A DNA stretch of 64,000 bases from Glandiceps talaboti (taxonomy: Eukaryota; Hemichordata; Enteropneusta; Spengelidae). How positions within the stretch are numbered: position 1 is the stretch's first letter; every line of letters starts with the position of its first letter. The stretch lies in the NCBI RefSeq assembly GCF_964340395.1, contig NC_135563.1, positions 14,035,651 to 14,099,650 of the forward strand, written 5' to 3'. The translations under genes were made by a program, and so were the position numbers. This document shows, in pieces, positions 54,493 through 64,000 of this stretch. The notes under the pieces were generated by a model. The model was not told the origin of the DNA, ran no database searches, and was given only the letters and a program-made list of their open reading frames with translations.

Positions 54493-57400
54493 ATGTATGT
54501 ATGTATGTATGTATGGATGGATGGATGGATGGATGGATGGATGGATGGATGGATGGATGTATGTATGTATGTATGTATGTATGTATGTATGTATGTATGT
54601 ATGTATGTATGGATGGATGGATGGATGGATGGATGGATGGATGGATGGATGGATGGATGGATGTATGTATGTATGTATGTATGTATGTTTGTATGTATGA
54701 CAGTGTAGATATGTGTGTATATGTTCATGTGTATGTGGATGTGAACCAGTTTAAGTCAAAAACCACCAGACTGGTTGTCTTGGTGTTTGGTAGGGACTTT
54801 ACTTAGGGTGTGTAGATGAAAAATTGTTCAATTTGAAAGTGGTTAGATGAGTGAAATGCAAGTTATGCCACAAAGTGTGATATTTCATCTGATCAATTTA
54901 CTTTTCCGTGTAACTTCTCAGGTAAGTTATGTCATCTCTGTCAAAGTCCAATGTCACTCCCAGATCAAAGTCCACTTTTCACAGTAAACCATGTCAGACC
55001 TTTGTGAAATGTGTGTGTGAGGATGTTATTTTTGGGTATATTTTAGCGGGGGATTTTACTTAAGGATGTCTAATGTGAAGAAAGTTCAAACCGATACTGA
55101 TGATGGCCTGATCACACTATATTTTATAAAGTGTTAATTGATCAAGCAGATTCATCTTAAACTTGATGGGAGTGTTTGTAGATGTGTCCAGAATTATTGA
55201 AGACAATTTGACCTGGTCATTGATATGCAAATAGAATGTAAAAATTTGATTTCCTGTCAAAAAGCTAAAACTTCAAAATTACTACCTGGCTAATTTTCTG
55301 AAATTTTGTGGTGATGTTTCTGGGGGTATAGATGAAGAACTGTCGATGAAACGATTATACAATCACTAATATGCATTTCATTTCTGAGTTTTGGTAAGAA
55401 ATTGGAACTCTGAAACTACTTGTCTGATCTATAGAGGAATACCTACTTTATAAAATAACAGCTTGGATTTCAAAATCAGTTGTGCATGGCACCGTTGACA
55501 CTATTTTGTATATCATCTACAGAGTGTGACAGCCAAGAGGAGCATGGTATGAAGACAGTACTATCGCAAATCTGTAATGATATGAATAATTGCGTGTTGT
55601 ATTTTTGTATCATTGATGATGAATGGCAATGCGGTCAGTTTGCCATCCCACCCAGTCCAGGTCTTGTTGCCTGGTTACAGAGAATACACCATTTACAACT
55701 CAAGCATAGCGGAACATTGTACTTGACATCGACAGCAACGCATGCCCAGTGTGCAGAGGCAGCTGGAATCAACCACATGATGGCACGAACTGTTTTCTCC
55801 CGTCCTGCCATAGTGAATGCTCCTTACTGTGCAACGAAAGGTTATGAACCTACAGTTCTGCAAGATATGAAATTTTGTTTATCTAAAGATACATCATTCA
55901 TCGATGCAAAGGTTCCTCTTTTCGATGACTCTACCCATCGGAATTTTTACAAAGTACGCAGTGGAGGAGGTCGATTTCATGGTATTTGCTGTAAAAGTTA
56001 TGAAGTATTGGGAAAATATCAAGAACTTTATGAAAAAAATGCAACACCAATCTCTGAGACTGTCAGCCGAGTTGACAAATTGAGAAAACATTATGCTCAA
56101 CAAAATAAAGATCAAATCATGCCGTCATCAAGTTTTAAGGGACAGAGTAATAGATCTCTTCCAAAATGGTTAGTACCCAAAAGTCAGAGGGTATTGGAGC
56201 CTAGTGGTTCTAGATCAGGGACAAAAGAAGAGGATGATGGGAAGAGGAAGACAGCTACCAACTATGGTACTTACAGCATGCAGTCACCAAGGTACAGTGG
56301 CAGTAAAATTTTGTTAACTTAAACTTTCGAAACTACCTAACAATCATTGTGCATACTGGGTATGCCTTTTATGTATATATCTTCTGTACTGTGTGAAGAC
56401 AAAAACAACACTTTTAAAGTACTGTTAATGTTGTGGTTTTTCTTTTCTTTCATATTTCTTTTTTGTGACAAATTCTGCAGATTCCACTTTTTTGGACAAA
56501 TTTTGATCCTGTGTCCAGCTTCTTCCCCAATATCATAATTTCTGTCTTGTTATTTTGACCATATTTGAATTTTTCTGCCTACTCTATTCTGTTCTGACAC
56601 TTGGAGTCACACATTGCACAAAATCTTATACAATGGTAATACAGGTATATTTGTGACTCCAACATAAACAATCCATTATGCTATGACTATGTTTTTGTCA
56701 TATGAGTCTGGATTGATATAATCCTCATCCCATCAAAATGTAGAGTGGCGTCACGCAGTTTAATCACACATCGTAAAAACTGTGTACGTCACACAAAGAT
56801 TGTCATCTTTCTTACAACAATATAAATTCATACCAACAACACTTCAGACATAGCAACTCATTTACATATGAACAAAAACAAAGTACTGGTATACTAATTA
56901 ATTGTAACCTATTGTTGTTACTAAAAGTCATTGAAACTCGGTGTAATATATTATATCATGCATACGCCAAAAAATATGGAATACATACTGTGGTCATGCT
57001 ACGTCACAACAAAACGCGTCTGTCTTGACAACATGTGTTCACATCATTGGTTCTGCTGTGTTCGAAACATGAGTCAAAACATTCAAAATTGCCATAATTA
57101 CTTTCCCCGATTTTTCTTTGATATTACTGATGGTGGTATATTAATGTTATTCCCCAGTATTTTTCTTCATTCAGCTGGAAAATACTGATGACCTAAGGAG
57201 TTCATCACTACTCGTCTAGCAGCTCATAGTGACAAAGATCCTTAGGTCACTCATATTTTCCTTGGCTGAACGAAGAAAAATATTGGGGAAAAGTATCTAG
57301 ATATTACATAAACTTTACAATTATACCAGCCTTGTAGGATATTAATGAAACCCGTTGTTTATTTCCTCAGGAATGAATCGGTGTGTCTGCTATAATGTAT

Positions 57401-60400
57401 GTTGTCTTTATGTATCCATGTGACACACACAGTTTTGTGTTTGATGACACTGACTCTAAAATAAAATGAGATTCTCCTTTGACCACTTTCATCAAGATAC
57501 ATTGACATCACATTTTTATTTTGTGATAGGAAAAAACTAGTGCGCACTTTATCTCAGTCAGTGACTGTATACTGTATGAATGAACTGGAATTAGTTGACA
57601 CTGCAAAGATGGTACTGAAAGAGGTGAGCAACATTCAAAATTATTGATTTATATATACCTCGCCTTCCATCATTCTCATATTGTATTTTGAAGTCAATAC
57701 ACATACTCAGTAATGGAATATCACGATCAAGATACGAGTCGAGGCCATTAGTATAGAATTGTTGACATTTGCCTGTGTAAAGCACTGAATTGTACTTGGA
57801 TCATATCAAAAACAAGACTTGAGTGTTCTTGTATATCTAAGTGACACACCTCAAAGCCATACAGAGATGCAAAGTGTATGGGTTAGTTTACTTCTTGAGG
57901 GCAAGTGAAAACAAAATTGCTGTATTGCTCTCAAGGTCATGGGTATTCTAGATCTCAAACACTGGGTGTTCCATATCATGTATGCCAAATATTGAGGCAA
58001 TATTCAGGTATCTGTAACACAATGCAGTCTGCCATAGGGGTAGGAGGATGTTTGTCACCCTGTACACATTTGTTGCATAGACTGACTGCTCTGTTGCATC
58101 GATCCATGTTGATGCAGCTTATGTGTTCTGTTTTTGAGTAAAATGTTGACCTGAATTCTATGACTTACAATTTGATTTATACTGCTAAAAAGGAAATTTA
58201 AAACTCTAAAAGCTATGAAATAAACAAAACTTCAACGGTCAATTTTGAGTCTGTTTTATTGTACTTCATGGTGAAATGAACAGTGAATTATTATAGGTAC
58301 ATGTGATCCTTTTCTATTCAGTGGAAAGTTCCAAGCACCACTGTATATTGTCACAGTATGCAAATAAACTTGACTGCAAAGGGTTACAGAGTATCAAATA
58401 TGCTGGAACAGAGTGTTAGTACATTGTCGCAAGTACGGCAAGGTCAAGGCCAGCTTGGCTGGTTTTTGTGGCGCATTTCAGCGATATCAATGTTACTTGT
58501 GCAAATTGGTCGTTAGCTGAAATTTTCCCGCATCAAATTAAATCCTACCGGCCGAAGTATTACACAGTGTTGTTGTGCGATAGAAAGTAACAACACTATG
58601 TCCTCTTTGTCCTACATTATCAGCCTGCAGAAGACATTTCAAGTCCAATTATGTCAACTTCTACTTTATGTAGTGGGTAACGTCAATCAAGGTATGAGTT
58701 TATTGAGATCTGTTCACTTTTTGCCAATGCAAAAGGGTGATGTGAAAAAACCTTTACAATACACATTACTTGTGCTTACACCAGGGGTAGAAAATCAGTG
58801 GAGTAGAGTATGACTTTTTACACCGACCATACAATTAATTTTTAGGTGAGGTGGCTACCAAGTAGGTTGACATTACAGTCATTACCAGTCGCCAGTGGCT
58901 CATACTTAAATGATAGCAAACCTTTGTTGGGACTTATTGATAAACAGCTGAATACTTTGGAAATACTCAAACAGTTAAATACGTCAGGACTTGTCAATGC
59001 CGACATACTAACTGCTGAAGCTTCGGAACTTACTCAAGGCTTAGCCCAGTAGACCAGCCAGGCATCCAGTAATGGTATGGTCGGGGTCGTAAAAGTCAAA
59101 TCACATAGAAGATCTGACCAGCTTCCTGTGGTCATGTGGTGGAACCGGCCAAAGTAACCTCAAACAGTGTTCTTGCGCGGTAGAAAGTAACACTACTAAG
59201 TCCTGTTTGCCCTAGATTATCGGCCTGCAGAAAGCATTTTAAGTCCAATTATGTCAATTTCCTATTTATATAGTGAGTAACGTCAATCAAGGTGTGAGTT
59301 TATTGATTTCTTTTACATTTCATTACACGATACCCAGCAGTATTTTCTGTGCTTTGATTAGGCACTTTTATGGGTCGTTTGGCAAGTTGTACATAAATTT
59401 GGCTGATTTTGGGCCATTTCAACATATAGTAATACCCCTTCAAAATAATTAGTATTTGAGGAAAATTCATCAGATGCTTATGCAATCATTGATATGCACA
59501 TTATTTCTGAGAAAACTTGAAAACTTTGGTAGATGATCTACATGCATAAAGAAATCCCTTCTTATAAAACAACGGCATTGAATGTATTGAGTGTTTTCTG
59601 CAATAATGATCATTATTTTTGAGTGTATATATATATTATATACATATAGTGTGACCTATAAAAAACTGGGACACGGTGAATATACCTTTGTATAACCTTC
59701 AATTGAACTCTGTTTCTGTACTTGATTACTTACTTAGTATGCGTAACTGATATCAAAATCATGATAATACATTCTATCGTACATACAACATAGGTTTGAG
59801 CCATAGGCAATCAATTCATAATATGAGGTAAGAAATACATGATTGTTTTATCCCAGACTACTAGAAAGTGATTTTGTATTGACGATGTACCCTTCTAATG
59901 TTACCTACCTGTGTTTTGAGTTTGGGTCCAGTGCCATGCAAGTGAAGAATATATTTGAAAAAAAAAATAGGAGGAAGGCATGAAGTTGAGGGAGACTGAT
60001 GACAAGGTTTCATATTGATTTAAACACCATTAAGATACAACTTTAAACACACAACCCTCTCTCACATTATCTCCCCCCCCCCCACCCCAAAAAAGCTAAA
60101 AAATGTGTAAAAAAGTTTGTTATTGTATGTACAGTAACACATTTATTATGCTTTTGCAATTTATTGAGTTACAAACGACAACTTGGCATATGTTGTTTCA
60201 CATTGATTTTTCAAATAGGAAGCCATGATAAAAATTGTTTTATAAAATTAAAAATCCAAAATAAATACCCAATCCTCATCTAGGCCACTTTAATTATGCG
60301 TTGTTTTCACTCTTTTTCAAAGATTGTTTATTTTTTTTATGATTCTATTTCAGCTTGACATTAAAGCAGAAGAATTAAGTAGGTGTAGCCCACCAGCAAC

Positions 60401-61120
60401 AAGTGACAAAGTGTCCCATGTCAAAGGTCATTTGGACAGTCATGTGATTGAAATTGATAGTCACATGATAACAGCTGAACCTACCAGTGTTGCTGTTAAG
60501 GAAGAAAATGAACCAGAGGACAGAAAAGAACACACCAGCCTATTGGATGAAATTTTCTTTGATTCAAAAACTTCAAAAGGAGCTGACAATAGGTATCAAG
60601 GTTATTTTAATTTTGAATTTAATTTTTTGAATTTTATGGCTTCAGTTTGGAGAGAACACTGCTCATAAAGGTTATTAGAATGGGTTCTGTTTGTTTATGT
60701 TAAAAAAAACCTGAGTTAACTGAATTTCTGTTTTTTGTTCAGGACATAATATTTTCAGAACTTAGAGGGCGCTCTTCATTTCGTACCTGTTTGTCATGTC
60801 ATCAATGTGCCACTTTGATGTGCATTCACTATAATGTATACCTTCATCCAATGTCACCATGTAAAGCTAACAATGGAAAATGTATTTTCTTTGTCAGCAA
60901 TTGCCAAGAGAAAACATCCCAAATTGTCCATACCTCTCAGACTATGGAAAAAGAAGCCAGTCATCACCATAGCAACCTTGATAAGAATGCAGTTGTAGCA
61001 GACAGTCTAGTTCCAGAGACCGTATCTTGTATCCCAGAGACAGTTGTCCCACCATCATCCATCACATCAAGGAAGAAGAACCTTGGTCCTGATTTAACTT
61101 TCCTTGATGACATATTTTAG
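47905..61120 (+). CDS. PNKP-like P-loop kinase-domain protein of unknown function
   Basis: Exons: 47905-47943, 49732-49938, 51202-51471, 53099-53252, 55523-56291, 57530-57623, 58322-58432, 60354-60592, 60898-61120. Phases agree, giving 701 aa. The protein begins [20 protein letters not shown]; its Walker A motif GPPFAGKS is split by intron 1. [20 protein letters not shown], then [20 protein letters not shown] and EGFTIKEVE follow the order of the polynucleotide-kinase domain of PNKP (P-loop, IDNTN-like strand, lid, GF). The middle (~residues 210-470) includes [17 protein letters not shown] and [11 protein letters not shown], weakly reminiscent of a HAD fold, and the strongly patterned [16 protein letters not shown]. 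The C-terminal part is disordered and acidic, ending LTFLDDIF. I do not recognise the ortholog. A nucleotide or DNA-end kinase activity is inference. It is divergent from the HMGA-like gene. Confidence 0.8.
47944..49731. other. Intron 1 of the P-loop kinase gene
   Basis: No coding sequence is seen. It contains a G20 run (48594-48613), a C19 run (49435-49453) and half of a palindromic TATAGACCCTC phrase near 47999. Confidence 0.7.
50357..50440. repeat. (AATAC)n pentanucleotide microsatellite
   Basis: About 17 perfect AATAC units, with related AACAC/AATGC permutations at 50618-50660. The Cys-Ile-Val-Leu-Tyr frames across it are artefacts. Confidence 0.95.
53416..53451 (+). repeat. G-quadruplex-type (GGGGGT)n tract
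   Basis: Five or more runs of at least five G are separated by single T residues on the transcribed-sense strand, 160 bp after exon 4 of the kinase gene. Confidence 0.9.
53741..53867. mobile_element. Fold-back MITE-like element G with TAAT flanks
   Basis: AGCAATAACCCCCGC, GGCGGGTATACAC and GGTACAATTCGC on the left are mirrored by GCGAATTGTACC, GTGTATACCCACC and GCGGGGGTTATTGCT on the right. The termini AGCAATAACC/GGTTATTGCT are perfect. TAAT flanks both sides as a possible target duplication. It is GC-rich compared with the host intron. Confidence 0.9.
54397..54698. repeat. Compound (GTAT)n-(GT)n-(GGAT)n microsatellite
   Basis: Blocks of GTAT, GT and GGAT tetranucleotides alternate, with the GTAT-GGAT pair repeated twice. 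All frames across it are simple-sequence artefacts. Confidence 0.97.
57150..57291. mobile_element. Fold-back element H
   Basis: TTCCCCAGTATTTTTCTTC, TTCAGCTGGAAAATA and TGACCTAAGGA on the left are complemented by TCCTTAGGTCA, TATTTTCCTTGGCTGAA and GAAGAAAAATATTGGGGAA on the right, around a short unpaired centre. Confidence 0.85.
58547..59306. repeat. ~160-bp direct duplication bracketing a candidate exon
   Basis: Copy 1 (58547-58706) and copy 2 (59144-59306) share ACCGGCC, GATAGAAAGTAAC/GGTAGAAAGTAAC, CAAGTCCAATTATGTCAA and TAACGTCAATCAAGGT in the same order, about 80% alike by eye. The candidate exon 58846-59052 lies between them. Confidence 0.85.
58846..59052 (+). CDS. Candidate alternative terminal exon of the kinase gene
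   Basis: After the acceptor AATTTTTAG the frame that continues from exon 58322-58432 (phase 0) stays open for 68 residues, [18 protein letters not shown] through [18 protein letters not shown] to a TAG stop. The amphipathic leucine pattern looks like real protein. If used, it ends the protein at about 616 aa and excludes the two downstream exons. No AATAAA was noticed just after the stop and no good internal donor is seen, so it could also be a skipped or relic exon. Confidence 0.45.
   Translation: MRWLPSRLTLQSLPVASGSYLNDSKPLLGLIDKQLNTLEILKQLNTSGLVNADILTAEASELTQGLAQ
60095..60297. mobile_element. Half copy of the 39130-39490 fold-back element
   Basis: The order of phrases AATGTGTAAAAA, TTTGTTATTGTATGTAC, TTGGCATATGTTGTT, GAAGCCATGATAAAAATTGT and TAAATACCCAATCCTCATC matches the centre and right arm of the element at 39313-39490. 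The left arm is missing; a C-rich run precedes it. Confidence 0.85.
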
Positions 61121-61200
61121 TTCTCTCACAATCCAAAAGGGATGTGGTTCTACAAACTGCTTTTATACTGATATTTCTTTGAACTTCTCTTTTGTAAAGT

Positions 61201-61800
<600 letters not shown>

Positions 61801-61988
61801 TGTTTCTCATAACACGACCAACCATATATTTCTTCCATCTGGTGAAATGATTTTTTAAAACTTGACGCCCTCTATGTCAGGATTATAAAAAGATCACAAC
61901 ATCACTATTTGTACAATTGTAAATCCACGACTACATATCAGAGTGAAAATTATTGTGTATTGCTGAATGTTGGGAATTTTACAAATGT

Positions 61989-61994
61989 AATAAA
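61989..61994 (+). terminator. Polyadenylation signal of the kinase gene
   Basis: AATAAA about 870 bp after the 61118-61120 stop is the first convincing hexamer beyond the microsatellites. Confidence 0.55.
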
Positions 61995-63066
61995 ACAAGT
62001 TTCAGTTTCCTTCTAACATTAATTGTCATTTCTATGTCTGGTTAAAGTATGATTTATGAACTGAATGTATCACCAACATGTACATACACTTACTTGTTGT
62101 TATACTTTTTGTAAGCAACCTACCTACCCATCATGTTACGATAAGAAACATAGAATGAGTACAGATGCATTCATGGTGTGTGTCAGTCTCAGTGTCTGGG
62201 TCAGCATACTTTGTTGGACATAAGACGAGATCATGTCAGGAAATTTGATTCTTTTGTGTAATACATGTGTTGAGTTAGAGACTGTAAGAAAAGTCATGTT
62301 GATCCACTCTCACCGGCCTTTTCTCTCTCTCGGGTTGACCGATGTGTTTTATGAAGGTGCTCTATTTACCATATAAAATGATTGTACAAGCGACTATCGA
62401 CTGGTAATATATTCAAGTATAAACAAAACCAGATGTGCATTGGACAACGCGTGTCGGGTTGCGCCCTCAACGCTCATGTTTTATATTATATTGTTTTTAC
62501 TGCAACTGAAAAATCGTAACCTCGAGTCCAATTAATTAATGATAATATGGCATTGCTGATTTTCTCTAGTCGGAGCTGGGGATTTCTCTCTCGGCGTATC
62601 CTGTAAAGTTGATTTTGGAAACAAAAGATCCAAGTCCGTGTAATTCTAGATATGATATTTATTTTATGATGTCATGAGAAAGTGAAGAGACAGTAAAATA
62701 TAAAGAGTTACATTTCAAATAATTTTATTAAAATATATGCAGATCCAAAGATACTGTGATTCGATAAAATTTTACATCTATATCAATATATTCCAATCGA
62801 AATATACTTACAAAAGTACAGGCCAGTAGATATTGTCTCAAAATTGAAGGCTTATCATTTTCACTAAAATACAAAATGAAAGCCGTGTAGAAAGTTGGAT
62901 AGGGAATGAAAAGAGACGTTTTGTATACGGATGGCCGTATAAAGAACCTAATACCAGTGATGGGTTGTAAAACCGTTTCACCTGTTTACGGTAATAGTAC
63001 ACCCCCACCCCACCCACCCCCTTTCAAAACGACAAGCTGGTTCGTGAGAATGAGGTTAATTATCAT

Positions 63067-64000
63067 TCATATGTGTGCCTCTATTGTCACGTATAATCCA
63101 TCGGTTATATTTCCCCTAGTTTCTTCTGTGAGTTTCTTGTCAGTCCTTGCCACATTCTCGTCAACACTTAAACATTGTTGTTTCTGCCCTTCACCTGTTT
63201 GCTCAGACATGCGTTGTGTCCGACATATTGAACAGTTACATGTATAGTTACGAAAAAACTCTTCATTCGTATGCGGAGTTAAGAAGACATCGTCATCCCC
63301 TAAGTCGACTGAAGGATGAGCCGATGATGACGTAAAGGAAGAGTCTTTACTGACTGTTAGGTATGTACTATTGGTCGCATCGTCAGAGCTAGGGGGCATG
63401 TTTTCTGAAACTTCATTCTCTGTTACTGTTATTTTTGGATTATTACATTCAAAATTTTCACATTTGTCGAGATTTCGACCGTCATGTTCATCACAATCAA
63501 CATCGTCGATTTTTGTTCCGTTGTCGACCGTTTTACTCAACGAAATATTATTTTCTTGCGATTTATTTGATCTTTGCGATGGTTCTGAGAGAGATGTTGC
63601 CTCAGCCGAATCATCGGATGAACTGTTCACGTGAAATCTCACGGGGTTTGTGCGTGAGTTTGTATCCGTATTTGTCAAATCTGACGTTTTCGTGCATTCT
63701 TGGTCTGTCTCAGAAAACCTACTGTTTGAAGATGATGATTTTAAAACACTTTTTATTTTTCTTTCAACCTTTTCATCCGCTGTTACATCGATCGGGTTGT
63801 CTATTCCGGTTGATTCACAGGACCGATTGTTAAAAACTGTGACGTCATTGACATCATTCTCGGTGTTGAACCTCACAGCCGAAGATGATTTTTTCATAAC
63901 TTTGTCTTGCTTGTTGCTACAGGTGTGAACTCTAAGTCCGTCCATATTTGTATTAAATGACGTCATCGAGGAAAGAGACTTTCTCCCACTAGCAGCATCA
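63067..64000 (-). CDS. Unrecognised Ser-rich acidic protein, 3' part (runs off right edge)
   Basis: An open frame of at least 310 codons runs from the window edge to a TGA at 63067-63069. An ATG at 63966 could be a start, but the frame is open upstream and an acceptor-like CTGCTAG lies at the edge, so the true 5' end is unknown. The protein is rich in Ser, Asp, Glu and Asn and looks disordered. AVRFNTEND and PVRFHVNSS share a VRF core, and a small cysteine cluster YTCNCSICRTQ lies near the C-terminus. An exon ending earlier at TAC followed by GTGACA is possible. Codon-level order and low-complexity-but-not-repetitive composition argue that it is a real exon. Function unknown. Confidence 0.6.
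   Translation of the reverse strand, partial: DAASGRKSLSSMTSFNTNMDGLRVHTCSNKQDKVMKKSSSAVRFNTENDVNDVTVFNNRSCESTGIDNPIDVTADEKVERKIKSVLKSSSSNSRFSETDQECTKTSDLTNTDTNSRTNPVRFHVNSSSDDSAEATSLSEPSQRSNKSQENNISLSKTVDNGTKIDDVDCDEHDGRNLDKCENFECNNPKITVTENEVSENMPPSSDDATNSTYLTVSKDSSFTSSSAHPSVDLGDDDVFLTPHTNEEFFRNYTCNCSICRTQRMSEQTGEGQKQQCLSVDENVARTDKKLTEETRGNITDGLYVTIEAHI

Noticed and set aside
54329-54806. Frames of 100-137 codons on both strands rich in Met-Tyr-Val-Cys, Met-Asp-Gly-Trp or His-Thr-Tyr-Ile
   Set aside because: Produced entirely by GTAT/GT/GGAT microsatellites; open in several frames at once.

Overview
This is a window of an invertebrate animal nuclear genome. Genes are split into many GT-AG exons separated by AT-rich introns of roughly 0.3-2.5 kb. 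The proteins are clearly metazoan, and the sequence is full of microsatellites, long poly-G/poly-C runs and small fold-back (MITE-like) elements. The species cannot be named from sequence alone; a marine deuterostome or lophotrochozoan would fit. All gene models were built by hand from reading-frame continuity, splice sites and remembered family sequences. No alignment or database search was run.

Layout. (1) 1-4914, minus strand: the first two coding exons of cytosolic aspartate aminotransferase (GOT1); the rest lies beyond the left edge. (2) 5801-18052, plus strand: a complete 19-exon condensin I subunit gene, NCAPG (1130 aa), divergent from GOT1 across about 0.9 kb. (3) 18053-21434: convergent intergenic DNA with two copies of a TIR element and a large (~1 kb) inverted repeat. 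(4) 21435-30802, minus strand: a 10-exon gene for a MUS81-type structure-specific endonuclease. Its N-terminal HhH, winged-helix and ERCC4 nuclease parts are recognisable, but a ~690-residue tail ending in a CUE/UBA-like domain and a SUMO-interaction-like motif replaces the C-terminal HhH2 domain. This is the most unusual gene here. (5) 30803-46740: about 16 kb with no convincing gene, very AT-rich, with a 43-bp minisatellite and a fold-back element. Part may be the 3' UTR of the next gene. (6) 46741-47367, minus strand: a single-exon HMGA-like protein with six AT-hooks. (7) 47905-61120, plus strand: a multi-exon gene starting with a PNKP-like P-loop kinase domain, followed by a conserved-looking region of unknown function and possibly alternative C-termini. 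It shares a 537-bp divergent promoter with the HMGA-like gene. (8) 63067-64000, minus strand: the 3' part of an unrecognised Ser-rich acidic protein.

Four neighbouring genes (NCAPG, MUS81-like, HMGA-like, PNKP-like kinase) have DNA or chromosome-related domains. That may be chance, but it is worth a synteny check. The most promising leads are the MUS81-like nuclease with its repeated Gly-Gly motif tail, the unidentified kinase gene, a decayed tandem copy of an NCAPG exon boundary, and several distinct fold-back families.
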